DNA of 64,000 bases, taken from the NCBI RefSeq assembly GCF_003020115.1, contig NZ_PYFX01000018.1, positions 1-64,000 of the forward strand, in the 5' to 3' direction. A program made the translations under genes and the position numbers. This document shows positions 1 through 7,792 of the stretch, in pieces. The DNA is from Bradyrhizobium sp. MOS002. GTDB lineage: Bacteria > Pseudomonadota > Alphaproteobacteria > Rhizobiales > Xanthobacteraceae. The notes beneath the pieces are model-generated. The model had not been told where the DNA came from. It searched no databases and saw only the letters and a program-made list of their open reading frames with translations. Every line of letters begins with the position of its first letter. Position 1 is the stretch's first letter.

Positions 1-114
1 CGAGCTCGCCTGGCTACTCGCTGCCCATCTGAGGCTCTTAACTCGCCGCTTGGCCAGACCTTGAAGACGTCTACGCTTTTTGAGTCAGGCTCTCAGGATG
101 AGGAGTTAAAGCCG

Positions 115-621
115 TTACCGCTTCGAGGGCATCGCCACGTTCCGACCGATCCCCTCGGGCCGCGGCACGACGCTATGAGCTTTGACCACCGCCGCGATGC
201 GCTCGCTTATGTCTGGCGGAAAAGCCGCCACCTTTCGTGAGCCCATGTCGATATGCAGCGACATGTTCTCCGACGTGGCGGACACCCACCCCTCGGTGGC
301 GTGTCGCAGCTCCTGGAACGTGTGGAGGCGCCTGTCGTCGGCCTCCAGCAGCCAGACCGAGACCTGCACGGGATCGCCGAGGTGGATTTCGCGCAAATAC
401 CGCACGTGGCATTCGGCGGTGAAGGTCGAGCCGCCCCGCTCCTTCATGTAGCCCGGCCCGATCCCGAGCGTCAGCCACATCTGGTCGACCGCGCGGTCGA
501 ACATCACGTTGTAATAGGCCATGTTGAGGTGGCCGTTGTAGTCGATCCATTGCGGCTCGATCTGCATGATCGAGGCGCTGAATGGCACGGCGTTGGTCGC
601 TGTGGCGGCAGTGTCCGGCAT
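115..621 (-). CDS. Hotdog-fold acyl-CoA thioesterase
   Basis: A 168-residue protein of the 4-hydroxybenzoyl-CoA thioesterase-like hotdog family, which hydrolyses acyl-CoA thioesters in the cytoplasm. The motif WIDYNGHLNMAYYN (about residues 25-38) carries the Asp27/His31 pair typical of the family, followed by the long hydrophobic helix. The length fits a single hotdog domain, which normally forms dimers or tetramers. The first 18 residues are Ala/Thr rich, and Met19 is an alternative start. The first ATG is kept because AAGGA lies just upstream of it. The gene diverges from the FAD-linked oxidase. Related proteins occur near carnitine or betaine catabolism genes, but nothing here fixes the substrate. 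Confidence 0.82.
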   Translation of the reverse strand: MPDTAATATNAVPFSASIMQIEPQWIDYNGHLNMAYYNVMFDRAVDQMWLTLGIGPGYMKERGGSTFTAECHVRYLREIHLGDPVQVSVWLLEADDRRLHTFQELRHATEGWVSATSENMSLHIDMGSRKVAAFPPDISERIAAVVKAHSVVPRPEGIGRNVAMPSKR

Positions 622-708
622 GTATCCTTCCCCAGCTATGCGCCCGGTCGCTTGACTTGACCGGTGAGATGTCCTTTGCCACGGTTCGTCTCGTCGGGAG
701 GACTATCC

Positions 709-2133
709 GTGGGTACGACCATCACCAATAATCCGCCGCGGCCGGCGCCGAAAGCCCTCGCGAGCGCGCTGGAGCAGCTTGCCGCGCGGTTCGGCAACCG
801 CCTCATCACCTCGCAGGCCGTCCGCGAGCAGCACGGCCATACCACCACATGGATCGTCAACCAGCCGCCGGACGGCGTGGTGATGGCGCAGGAGACCGCC
901 GACATCCAGGACGTGGTGCGGATCTGCGCGAAAAACGGCGTGCCCGTCATCGCCTTCGGCACCGGCACCTCGCTCGAGGGCCAGGTCAACGCACCCGCGG
1001 GCGGCATCTGCATCGACCTGCGCGACATGAACAAGGTGCTCGCGGTGCATTCCGAGGATCTCGACTGCGTGATCCAGCCCGGGGTCACCCGCAAGGCGCT
1101 CAACGAGCATCTGCGCGACCAGGGCCTGTTCTTCCCGATCGACCCCGGCGCGGACGCCTCCCTCGGTGGCATGGCCTCGACCCGCGCCTCCGGCACCAAC
1201 GCGGTGCGCTACGGCACCATGCGTGACAGTGTGCTGGCGCTGAAAGTGGTCCGCGGCGACGGCGAGATCATCACGACCGGCACGCGTGCGAAGAAATCAT
1301 CCGCCGGCTACGACCTGACGCATCTGTTCGTCGGCGCCGAGGGCACGCTCGGCATCATCTCGGAACTGACCATCCGCCTGCGCGGCATCCCCGATACGAT
1401 CGCGGCCGGCGCGGTGTCGTTCGAGACCGTGCATGGGGCGTGTCAGGCCGTGATCCTGGCGATCCAGACCGGCATTCCCGTGGCGCGCATCGAACTGCTC
1501 AACGCTGCGCAGGTGCGGGCCTGCAACGCCTATTCGAAGCTGACGCTGCCGGAAACGCCGCTCCTGCTGATGGAATTCCACGGCAGCGAGATCGAGGTCG
1601 CCGAGCAGTCCAAGGCCTTCGGCGAGATCGCAAAGGACTGCGGCGGCGGCGATTTCTCCTGGACCACCAAGCCGGAAGATCGCACAAAACTGTGGCAGGC
1701 GCGGCACGACGCTTATTGGTCGGTGAAGGCGCTGCGGCCCGGTGATAGCATCGGCGTGGTCGCGACCGACGTCTGCGTGCCGATCTCGCGGCTTGCCGAA
1801 TGCGTCAGCGAGACCGAGGAAGATCGCAAGCGCCTCAACCTGTTGTCGCCGATCGTCGGTCATGTCGGCGACGGCAATTTCCACTGCTCGCTGGTCTGCG
1901 ACACCAACGATGCCGACGAGATGGCGCGCGGCGAGGAGTTCATGCATCGGCTGGTCGAGCGCGCGCAGGCGATGGACGGCACCTGCACCGGCGAGCACGG
2001 CATCGGCCAGGGCAAGCAGAAATACCTCAAGGCGGAACTCGGCCCCGAGGCGATCGACGCGATGCGGGCGCTGAAAAAGGCGCTCGATCCGCAGAACATC
2101 TTCAATCCCGGGAAGATCGTACCGGAGGCGTAG
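709..2133 (+). CDS. FAD-linked oxidase, D-lactate dehydrogenase/GlcD type
   Basis: A 474-residue flavoprotein of the VAO/PCMH family (LDHD, GlcD, D-2-hydroxyglutarate dehydrogenase group), which oxidises D-2-hydroxy acids and passes electrons to a cytochrome or quinone pool. The N-terminal PP-loop FAD domain shows FGTGTSLEGQ and DPGADASLGGMASTRASG. The C-terminal cap has GHVGDGNFHCSL and ends with CTGEHGIGQGK, all hallmarks of the LDHD branch. I chose the GTG at 709 because GGGAGGA precedes it with good spacing; an in-frame GTG at 664 has no such site. Substrate specificity cannot be read from sequence; D-lactate is the default guess. Confidence 0.85.
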   Translation: MGTTITNNPPRPAPKALASALEQLAARFGNRLITSQAVREQHGHTTTWIVNQPPDGVVMAQETADIQDVVRICAKNGVPVIAFGTGTSLEGQVNAPAGGICIDLRDMNKVLAVHSEDLDCVIQPGVTRKALNEHLRDQGLFFPIDPGADASLGGMASTRASGTNAVRYGTMRDSVLALKVVRGDGEIITTGTRAKKSSAGYDLTHLFVGAEGTLGIISELTIRLRGIPDTIAAGAVSFETVHGACQAVILAIQTGIPVARIELLNAAQVRACNAYSKLTLPETPLLLMEFHGSEIEVAEQSKAFGEIAKDCGGGDFSWTTKPEDRTKLWQARHDAYWSVKALRPGDSIGVVATDVCVPISRLAECVSETEEDRKRLNLLSPIVGHVGDGNFHCSLVCDTNDADEMARGEEFMHRLVERAQAMDGTCTGEHGIGQGKQKYLKAELGPEAIDAMRALKKALDPQNIFNPGKIVPEA

Positions 2134-2183
2134 CGCGCGGCGTGGCCGCCGTTTATGCTCGCTCCCTCACCACGGAGCAGGCA

Positions 2184-2546
2184 ATGCAGTGGTTCGCGCG
2201 CAAGACGCGCCAGGACATCTGGGACGAAGCGATCGAACGGCCGCTCGGCGACATCGAGGCCGCCGAGCGCATCCGTGCGATCTGTGAGGCCGCTGCGGCG
2301 AGTGCGGCAGGGTCCGCGCGCAACGATAAGCGCGACAGCGAGCGCTACGAGCGCGCGGCCAAGGTCGCAATGGAAATCGCGATGAAGATCTTGGATGGAC
2401 TGATGCGCGATGACGCAGTCCGTCGCATCGTCGATCTCTGCATGACAGCGAACGACCTCAAGACGGCGCAGATCCTGTTTCGCGCGATCCATGCCAGCTG
2501 GATCCGCGAAACGATCCAGCGCGATCACCCGACATTGGCGCAGTGA
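2184..2546 (+). CDS. Small alpha-helical protein of unknown function
   Basis: A 120-residue protein without signal peptide or membrane segment. It begins MQWFARKTRQDIWDEAIERP and is rich in Ala, Arg and Glu, with predicted helices throughout. GGAGCAGG precedes the ATG. Codon usage and third-position GC match the neighbours, so it is probably a real gene. It lies 50 nt after the FAD oxidase on the same strand and may be cotranscribed. I do not recognise the family. A longer reading of the same frame from 1800 runs through the oxidase gene and is rejected. Confidence 0.55.
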   Translation: MQWFARKTRQDIWDEAIERPLGDIEAAERIRAICEAAAASAAGSARNDKRDSERYERAAKVAMEIAMKILDGLMRDDAVRRIVDLCMTANDLKTAQILFRAIHASWIRETIQRDHPTLAQ

Positions 2547-2556
2547 AGGCGGTTCG

Positions 2557-2704
2557 CTCCCTCCCCCGCTTGCGGGGGAGGGCTGGGGAGAGGGTATCTC
2601 CGCAACGGGGCAATCCCCTAGAGGAAAGAACCCTCACCCGGTGCGCGGGACGATGCTTCGCATCGCCCGGGACGCGCCGACCTCTCCCGCAAGCGGGCGA
2701 GGTG
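2557..2704. repeat. Interspersed inverted repeat (CTCCCCCGCTTGCGGGGGAG type)
   Basis: The left arm, around CCCTCCCCCGCTTGCGGGGG, and the right arm, around ACCTCTCCCGCAAGCGGGCG, are imperfect inverted copies separated by about 110 bp. An internal hairpin reads GATGCTTCGCATC. No protein is encoded. It sits between convergent genes (the 120-residue protein and the SulP transporter) and may act as a bidirectional terminator or mRNA-stabilising structure. A related element occurs at 13651-13801. Confidence 0.6.
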
Positions 2705-2749
2705 CACCGAGACCGCGGCATGTCGGTTCAACTCAAAACCCGCATGACT

Positions 2750-4417
2750 CTATGTCGCCAGCTTGCGCACGGCCTCGTCGACGCTGTGGAAGACGTGCTC
2801 CTGGGGCAGCGCCTCGAACAGTTTGAACCGCTCGAACGCGTCCTGCGCGCGCACCGATTCCAGCCGGGCCAATGCGACCGTGACGCCCTGTTCGCTGCAC
2901 GCCCTGAACATGTCGAGCAGGATCTGCGCGGCGGTGAAGTCGATCTCGACCATGCCGCTCGCCTCCAGCACCAGCAACTGCGGGGGCGTCGCGCCGAGCA
3001 CCTTGGTCACGTCGCTGCGAAAGCCGGGCGCGTTGAGGAACGACAGCGGCGCCTGCAGCCCGATCACGGCGACGCCGGCGATGCGCTCGCCGGCGATGTG
3101 CGGATGCGCCGGCCACCAGATCGTGGTGCCCGGCACGCGCTCGAACTCGACCAGCCGTGCGCGCGTCGTGCTCCAGATGCCGTGCAGCAGCGACAGCACG
3201 ATGCCGAGGAATGCACCCTGCTGGATCGGCAGCACGATGATCAGCGCGGCGGTGGCGGCGATCAGCAGGAATTCGCTCGGGGATTGGCGATAGATCGTGA
3301 CGATCTGCTTCACGCGGATGATGCGCAGCGCGACGAACAGCAGGATGCCGCCGAGGGCTGCGTCCGGAACGTGCTGCAGCAACCCCGTTCCAAACGCGAG
3401 CAGCGCCAGCACGATTGTCCCCGCGGCGAGGCCCGCGAGCTGCGATTGTCCGCCGGTCTCGGCGACAATGCCCGTCCGCGGCGGGCTGGCATTGACCGGA
3501 AACGCGCCGAACAGGCCCGACAGCACGCTGCCGGCGCCCGCGCCGAGGAAATCGCGATCGACATCGGCCGGCTTGTCGGGATCCGACGGGAACGAGCGCG
3601 TCGTCGCCGCGGTCTGCACCATCACCACGACGGTGATGACAAAGGCGAGCGGCACGAGGCGGACCCATTGCTCCGGCGCAAGCTCGGGGAAGGTCGGCCG
3701 CGGCAGCGTGCCCGGCACGAGGCCTACGACATTGACGCCCTTGCTCTCGAGGCCGAGGGCGATCGTGGCCAGGGTCGCTGCGACGAGCCCGATCAGCGCG
3801 CCGGGAATTTTTGCGCTGACCTTCTCGGAGAGAAAGACCACGGCCAGCACACCGAAGCCGATGCACAGCGTGAAGGGATTGCTGCGGCCGAGCTCGCTTG
3901 CGAGCACACCGATGCGATCGAGCGTCGGTCCGCCCGGCGATTCCAGACCCAGCACGCCCGGCAATTGCGATACGATGATGTGGACGGAGATGCCGGCGAG
4001 GAAGCCGACCATGACGGGCACCGACAAGAGATTGGCGATGCCGCCGAGGCGAAAGGCGCCGCCGGCCAGCATCATTGCGCCGACCATCAGCGCCAGCGCG
4101 ATCGCGAGCCCCTGATACTCAGGCGAGCCGGCGACGGCCAACGCCGCCAGTCCGCCGGCGAAGATCGGCGTGATCGTGGAATCGGCGCCGCAGGACAGGA
4201 AGCGGTTGCCGCCGAGCATCGCAAAGCCGAGCGACCCTGCCATGAAGGCGAAGAAGCCGATCTGCGGCGCGAAGCCCCCGAGCCGCGCCGTGGCCATCTG
4301 CTCGGGAATCGCGATTGCCGCCAGCGTCAGCCCCGCCATCAGGTCGCCCGGCAGCGAGTAGGAAGCGAGCGAGCGGAATAGCGGCCATGATGTTGCGGTG
4401 TGAGCGTCCTGCGCCAT
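2750..4417 (-). CDS. SulP family inorganic anion transporter with STAS domain
   Basis: A 555-residue inner-membrane transporter of the SLC26/SulP family, which moves sulfate, bicarbonate or other small anions. About 10-12 hydrophobic helices fill residues 15-420, beginning SLPGDLMAGLTLAAIAIPEQMA, the conserved first SulP segment. The last about 110 residues form a cytoplasmic STAS domain (VLEASGMVEIDFTAAQILLD) of the type that regulates transport. The start MAQDAH was chosen because the family homology begins about 12 residues later; an in-frame ATG at 4483 and longer readings add only non-conserved sequence. The substrate is not determined: no carbonic anhydrase or sulfur gene is adjacent. 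Confidence 0.88.
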   Translation of the reverse strand: MAQDAHTATSWPLFRSLASYSLPGDLMAGLTLAAIAIPEQMATARLGGFAPQIGFFAFMAGSLGFAMLGGNRFLSCGADSTITPIFAGGLAALAVAGSPEYQGLAIALALMVGAMMLAGGAFRLGGIANLLSVPVMVGFLAGISVHIIVSQLPGVLGLESPGGPTLDRIGVLASELGRSNPFTLCIGFGVLAVVFLSEKVSAKIPGALIGLVAATLATIALGLESKGVNVVGLVPGTLPRPTFPELAPEQWVRLVPLAFVITVVVMVQTAATTRSFPSDPDKPADVDRDFLGAGAGSVLSGLFGAFPVNASPPRTGIVAETGGQSQLAGLAAGTIVLALLAFGTGLLQHVPDAALGGILLFVALRIIRVKQIVTIYRQSPSEFLLIAATAALIIVLPIQQGAFLGIVLSLLHGIWSTTRARLVEFERVPGTTIWWPAHPHIAGERIAGVAVIGLQAPLSFLNAPGFRSDVTKVLGATPPQLLVLEASGMVEIDFTAAQILLDMFRACSEQGVTVALARLESVRAQDAFERFKLFEALPQEHVFHSVDEAVRKLAT

Positions 4418-4581
4418 CAGCAGCGAATCCCCGAAGCGTTCCGTTGGCCGACCAGACCACAGCTGCCGGTCGTCGGCAAACATGCGGTTGCCGGCCTCGC
4501 CTGTATATCGTGCGACACCGCAGGGCTCGCAGGCACTTATCGCGTCTGCGAGCCCCACGCGCACTCTCGCGAGACTGCGCC

Positions 4582-4848
4582 CTATGGCTTCGACGCCTGC
4601 GCCTGTTTCAGCGCGCTCTTGCAGCCATCCGACAGCTGGTTGAAATGCTCGATCATGCACTGCTTGACGCGGCCGCCTCCCGGCATGATGCCGGAGCACA
4701 GCGCGCGCATGTCCGCGGTGCACGCTTGGCGTACCTCCTGTCGCGGTTGCTCGGCGGACGCGGCGCCCGCGGACGATACCGCGACCAACGCGGCGATGAT
4801 GGCCGCGATCGCGCGTCGCAGCTCCCGCAGCTGTACAGGTCTCACCAT
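4582..4848 (-). CDS. Secreted cysteine-rich repeat protein (GLG1-like)
   Basis: An 88-residue protein with a signal peptide (hydrophobic stretch AAIIALVAVSSAGAASA, predicted cleavage after ASA near residue 30). The mature part has four cysteines spaced C-x7-C-x12-C-x11-C in CTADMRALC...QCMIEH...DGCKSAL, matching the Cys-rich GLG1/FGFR-type repeat found in small periplasmic proteins of Bradyrhizobium and relatives. The expected product is a disulfide-bonded periplasmic protein of unknown role. Its ATG overlaps the end of the upstream gene by 7 nt, so translation is probably coupled. Confidence 0.7.
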   Translation of the reverse strand: MVRPVQLRELRRAIAAIIAALVAVSSAGAASAEQPRQEVRQACTADMRALCSGIMPGGGRVKQCMIEHFNQLSDGCKSALKQAQASKP

Positions 4849-5123
4849 GCGCAGACCCTCCGCGCGCCGAATGGCGTGCTGGTCCACCAACAGGCCCCCG
4901 GATAGGGAGGCGCCGCATAGGCATAGGGTGGATGGGCATAAGGCATGATGTTCCGCCGGCACAGGCCGTTGGCGGTCAGGTGCCAGCCGGGCCCGCAGCC
5001 GCCGCTGACTTCGGTGGGCCCGTCGGACATGGCGGGGTGAGGGCTGGGGGTGAAGGCTAGCGCGGCCGAACCTGCGGCCAGTGCGGCTGCCGCGGCCGAC
5101 GCCAAGATCGTCAATCGTCGCAT
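4842..5123 (-). CDS. Small secreted GCG/CRPN-type protein
   Basis: A 93-residue protein with a clear signal peptide (MRRLTILASAAAAALAAGSA, cleavage near ALA-F). The mature region contains GGCGPGWHLTANGLCRRN, which resembles the GCG_CRPN prefix motif of short rhizobial secreted proteins, followed by a Pro/Tyr/Ala-rich stretch (YAHPPYAYAAPPYPG). The role is unknown; an envelope location is likely. It is the first gene of a two-gene unit with the Cys-rich protein downstream, with overlapping ends. Confidence 0.65.
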   Translation of the reverse strand: MRRLTILASAAAAALAAGSAALAFTPSPHPAMSDGPTEVSGGCGPGWHLTANGLCRRNIMPYAHPPYAYAAPPYPGACWWTSTPFGARRVCAW

Positions 5124-5214
5124 TCGAGATATCCATGTTTCAGGTTGGAGAGAAGGCAGTCCGCGCCACTGTTCTGACCCTGGGCCGGATTTCCACGGTC
5201 GCGCGGCGCGACGG

Positions 5215-5544
5215 TCAGTACCGGTATCCGTAATAGGGATGGGTCACGACCGTGCCGCTGCGCGTCACGCTATTGCCGTTTGGCCCCGTGGTGGTGCGCG
5301 TGTAGTCGAATGCATGCGGACCCACGCGCGTGATGCTGCCGCCGCGTGCGATCGTGCCGCCATAGGGCCCCGTCACCGAAGCCGAACGCGAGCAGGTACC
5401 GCCGGCGCATCCGCCGCTGGCGCTGCCGTAGTAGGTGCCGCGCCAAGTCGTGACGCTGCTGCTGCGAACCCAGGCGTTTGCATCGGAGGCGCTCGTGAGG
5501 GCCAGCACCGTTGCGAGTGATAGCGAAGCCAGAATGGGTTTCAT
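5215..5544 (-). CDS. Small secreted Ser/Thr/Gly-rich protein
   Basis: A 109-residue exported protein. The signal peptide is MKPILASLSLATVLALTSAS with cleavage near ANA-W. The mature part is rich in Ser, Thr, Gly and Tyr with the pattern SVTGPYGG/TTTGPNGNSVTRSG and ends HPYYGYRY, suggesting beta-strand repeats or a surface protein. I do not recognise a named family. The ATG at 5544 has GGGAG upstream; an in-frame start at 5736 would overlap the response regulator and is rejected. The gene diverges from the two-component pair, and the tandem TGTAACG boxes lie between them. Confidence 0.65.
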   Translation of the reverse strand: MKPILASLSLATVLALTSASDANAWVRSSSVTTWRGTYYGSASGGCAGGTCSRSASVTGPYGGTIARGGSITRVGPHAFDYTRTTTGPNGNSVTRSGTVVTHPYYGYRY

Positions 5545-5648
5545 CGGATACTCCCGTTTGCGAGGACGCTCCGGAACGAGACCGGTCGCCGCATGGGGGC
5601 CAATCTCGCCTCGATCTTTTGCCGTGATGTTGCCGGCGAGGCCGGATA

Positions 5649-5665
5649 TGTAACGTTTTGTAACG
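5649..5665 (+). promoter_or_regulatory. Tandem TGTAACG direct repeats, candidate response-regulator box
   Basis: TGTAACG occurs twice, at 5649-5655 and 5659-5665, with an exact 10-bp period. This is the geometry expected for tandem head-to-tail binding by an OmpR/PhoB-type winged-helix dimer. It lies 52 bp upstream of the response regulator start and about 105 bp upstream of the divergent secreted-protein start, so it could control either or both. Confidence 0.5.
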
Positions 5666-5716
5666 AGTGATGGGCTCGCCACATTCCCGCCGGCGGGTTG
5701 CTCGATAGAGGCCGCG

Positions 5717-6427
5717 ATGGACACTCGGACGATCATGATCGTGGAGGACGACCGCGAGATCCGCGCGCTCCTGGCGGACCTGCTGGCGCGGGAGGGCTAT
5801 GCGCCGGTTTGCGTCGAGAGCGGCGCGGCGATGGACCGGGCGCTGACGCAGGCATGCCCGGATCTCATCGTGCTTGACATCATGCTGCCCGGCGAGGACG
5901 GACTGTCGATCTGCCGGCGCCTGCGCAGCAAGGGCCGCACGCCGATCCTGATGCTGACGGCCAAGGCCGACGATGTCGACCGCATCATCGGCCTGGAGCT
6001 CGGCGCCGACGATTATCTGCCGAAGCCCTTCAATCCCCGGGAATTACTGGCGCGCATCAAGGCCGTTTTGCGGCGTGTGGACGGCCCGCTGCAGATGCAG
6101 CCGTCGCGGCGCATTGCTTTCGGCAGGCTGGTGGCCGATCTCGACGGGCGCAGCCTGACCAACGACCAGGACTGCATCGTCGAGTTGACGTCAGCGGAGT
6201 TTGATCTGCTGGCATGTTTCCTCGAACGGCCCAAACGGGTGCTGTCACGCGACCAGTTGCTCGACTGGACGCGCGGCCGGACCGCGGATCCGTTCGACCG
6301 CGTCATCGACGTGTCGGTCAGCCGGCTGCGCCGCAAGCTCGTCGCCGCGGATCCCAAGGCTGAGCTCTCGATCAGGACCGTGCGCAATGGCGGCTATCTC
6401 TTCAGTGCTGACGTCCGCTCGCTCTGA
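5717..6427 (+). CDS. OmpR-family response regulator
   Basis: A 236-residue two-component regulator. The receiver domain (residues 5-118) has the acidic pair in VEDDRE, the phospho-acceptor Asp54 in VLDIMLPGEDG, Thr in MLTAKA and Lys in LPKPFNPREL. The C-terminal winged helix (about 135-232) ends with the typical RTVRNGGYLF wing. The kinase follows 18 nt downstream, so the pair is an operon. GAGG precedes the ATG. The tandem TGTAACG boxes upstream suggest autoregulation. The signal sensed is unknown. Confidence 0.92.
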   Translation: MDTRTIMIVEDDREIRALLADLLAREGYAPVCVESGAAMDRALTQACPDLIVLDIMLPGEDGLSICRRLRSKGRTPILMLTAKADDVDRIIGLELGADDYLPKPFNPRELLARIKAVLRRVDGPLQMQPSRRIAFGRLVADLDGRSLTNDQDCIVELTSAEFDLLACFLERPKRVLSRDQLLDWTRGRTADPFDRVIDVSVSRLRRKLVAADPKAELSIRTVRNGGYLFSADVRSL

Positions 6428-6445
6428 GCACGGAGCCTGTGCGGG

Positions 6446-7792
6446 ATGAGCAGGCTTCACATTGCCGCCCGCCTCGGCCTTATCGTCGTCGGCGCCATCA
6501 TTCTCGTGCAGTTGCTGTCGGTCGCCATCTATTTCGTGGAGCAGCGCGGCCGCGGCGAGCCGTCCGGATTTACCGCTTTGTTCGCGCAGGTCGCGGCCTT
6601 GGCGGAGGCGATCGACAGGGTCCCGCGCGACGATCGTGACCTGGTGCTGCGCGCGGCCACGACGGCGCGATTCAAGCCGGTCGTGCGTCAGGACGTGCCG
6701 CCGAACCCGTTGCATGGCCGTTTCCTGGGCAGCGCGGAGCAACGGCTGCGCGCGCTGAGCGGTGTGCCGGCGGAGCGGCTGGTCGCATTGTCCTTCGTCA
6801 ACGTCAGGGACGGCCAGCAGGTGGCCCGCTTGCGTGATCTCGTCACCTCGCGCCTGCAAGCCGTCATTGAACTTGCTGGCGGCGGCTATCTGGTGATCGA
6901 GACCGCAGGCGAGCTCAGCCTTCGCCTGCTCGGCATTCCTGTCGGCCTGCTGGCCGGAATTCTCGGCTTCGTGGTCGCTTTGGCGGCCTTGCTCGCGGTC
7001 CGCCACGAGACCAGGCCGCTGTCCGAGTTGACCGTCGCCATCGAGCGCTTCGGCGCTGCCATGGAGACCATGCCGGTCAGCGAGCGGGGTGCTCCCGACG
7101 TCCGGGCGCTGATCCGCGCCGTCAACGCCATGCAGGCGAACATCGCCGAACTGCTGCGCAGCCGCACCCTCGTGCTCGGCGCGATCAGCCATGATCTGCG
7201 CACCTATGTCACGCGGCTGCGGCTACGTCTCGAGCTGCTGCCCGAAAGCGTGCAGCGGGACAAGGCAACCGCCGATCTGGACGACATGCAATCGCTGATG
7301 GATGATGCGCTCGCCTTTGTCCGCGCCTCGTTCGCGGGCCCGTCAGCGGAGACCGTCGATCTAGCTCGTGTCGCGCGGACCGAGTACGAAGCGCGCAGGG
7401 GCGCCTGCGCAGCGGTGACGCTCACCTGCGAAGATCCGGCTCTCCTCATCCGCGGCTCGGCTGCGGGCATGGCTCGGGTCGTTGCCAATCTGGTCAACAA
7501 CGCCATCCTCTATGGCGGCGCCGCGGACATCTCCTTGCATGCCGAGACCGGTGTGATCGAACTCCTGGTCGAGGACCGCGGGCCGGGAATCCCGGTCGAC
7601 GAACGCACCCGCGTCTTCGATCCATTCTATCGGCGGGAGACCTCGCGCAGCCGCGACAGCGGCGGCGCAGGATTGGGACTCACAATCGTGAGGCAAGTTG
7701 TCGAAAGCAACGGCGGCACGGTCGCCATCGAGGATCGTCCCGGTGGCGGCACGCGTGTCCGCGTCCGGCTGCCACGCGAGCGGTCTCAGTAA
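6446..7792 (+). CDS. EnvZ-like sensor histidine kinase
   Basis: A 448-residue membrane kinase, partner of the preceding regulator. TM1 lies at residues 9-29 (LIVVGAIILVQLLSVAIYF), followed by a periplasmic segment of about 120 residues, then TM2 near 155-180 (LGIPVGLLAGILGFVVALAAL) and HAMP. The dimerisation helix carries His249 in ISHDLRTYVTRLRLRLE. The HATPase domain has NLVNNAILYG and GGAGLGLTIV. The usual Pro of the H-box (HDLRTPL) is replaced by Tyr, which may alter phosphatase or kinase balance. The stop codon overlaps the convergent caspase-like gene by 7 nt. Confidence 0.9.
   Translation: MSRLHIAARLGLIVVGAIILVQLLSVAIYFVEQRGRGEPSGFTALFAQVAALAEAIDRVPRDDRDLVLRAATTARFKPVVRQDVPPNPLHGRFLGSAEQRLRALSGVPAERLVALSFVNVRDGQQVARLRDLVTSRLQAVIELAGGGYLVIETAGELSLRLLGIPVGLLAGILGFVVALAALLAVRHETRPLSELTVAIERFGAAMETMPVSERGAPDVRALIRAVNAMQANIAELLRSRTLVLGAISHDLRTYVTRLRLRLELLPESVQRDKATADLDDMQSLMDDALAFVRASFAGPSAETVDLARVARTEYEARRGACAAVTLTCEDPALLIRGSAAGMARVVANLVNNAILYGGAADISLHAETGVIELLVEDRGPGIPVDERTRVFDPFYRRETSRSRDSGGAGLGLTIVRQVVESNGGTVAIEDRPGGGTRVRVRLPRERSQ

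Noticed and set aside
2543..4381. 612-residue frame on the plus strand opposite the SulP gene
   Set aside because: Arg/His/Asp-rich shadow of a high-GC gene; the minus-strand frame has clear transporter homology.
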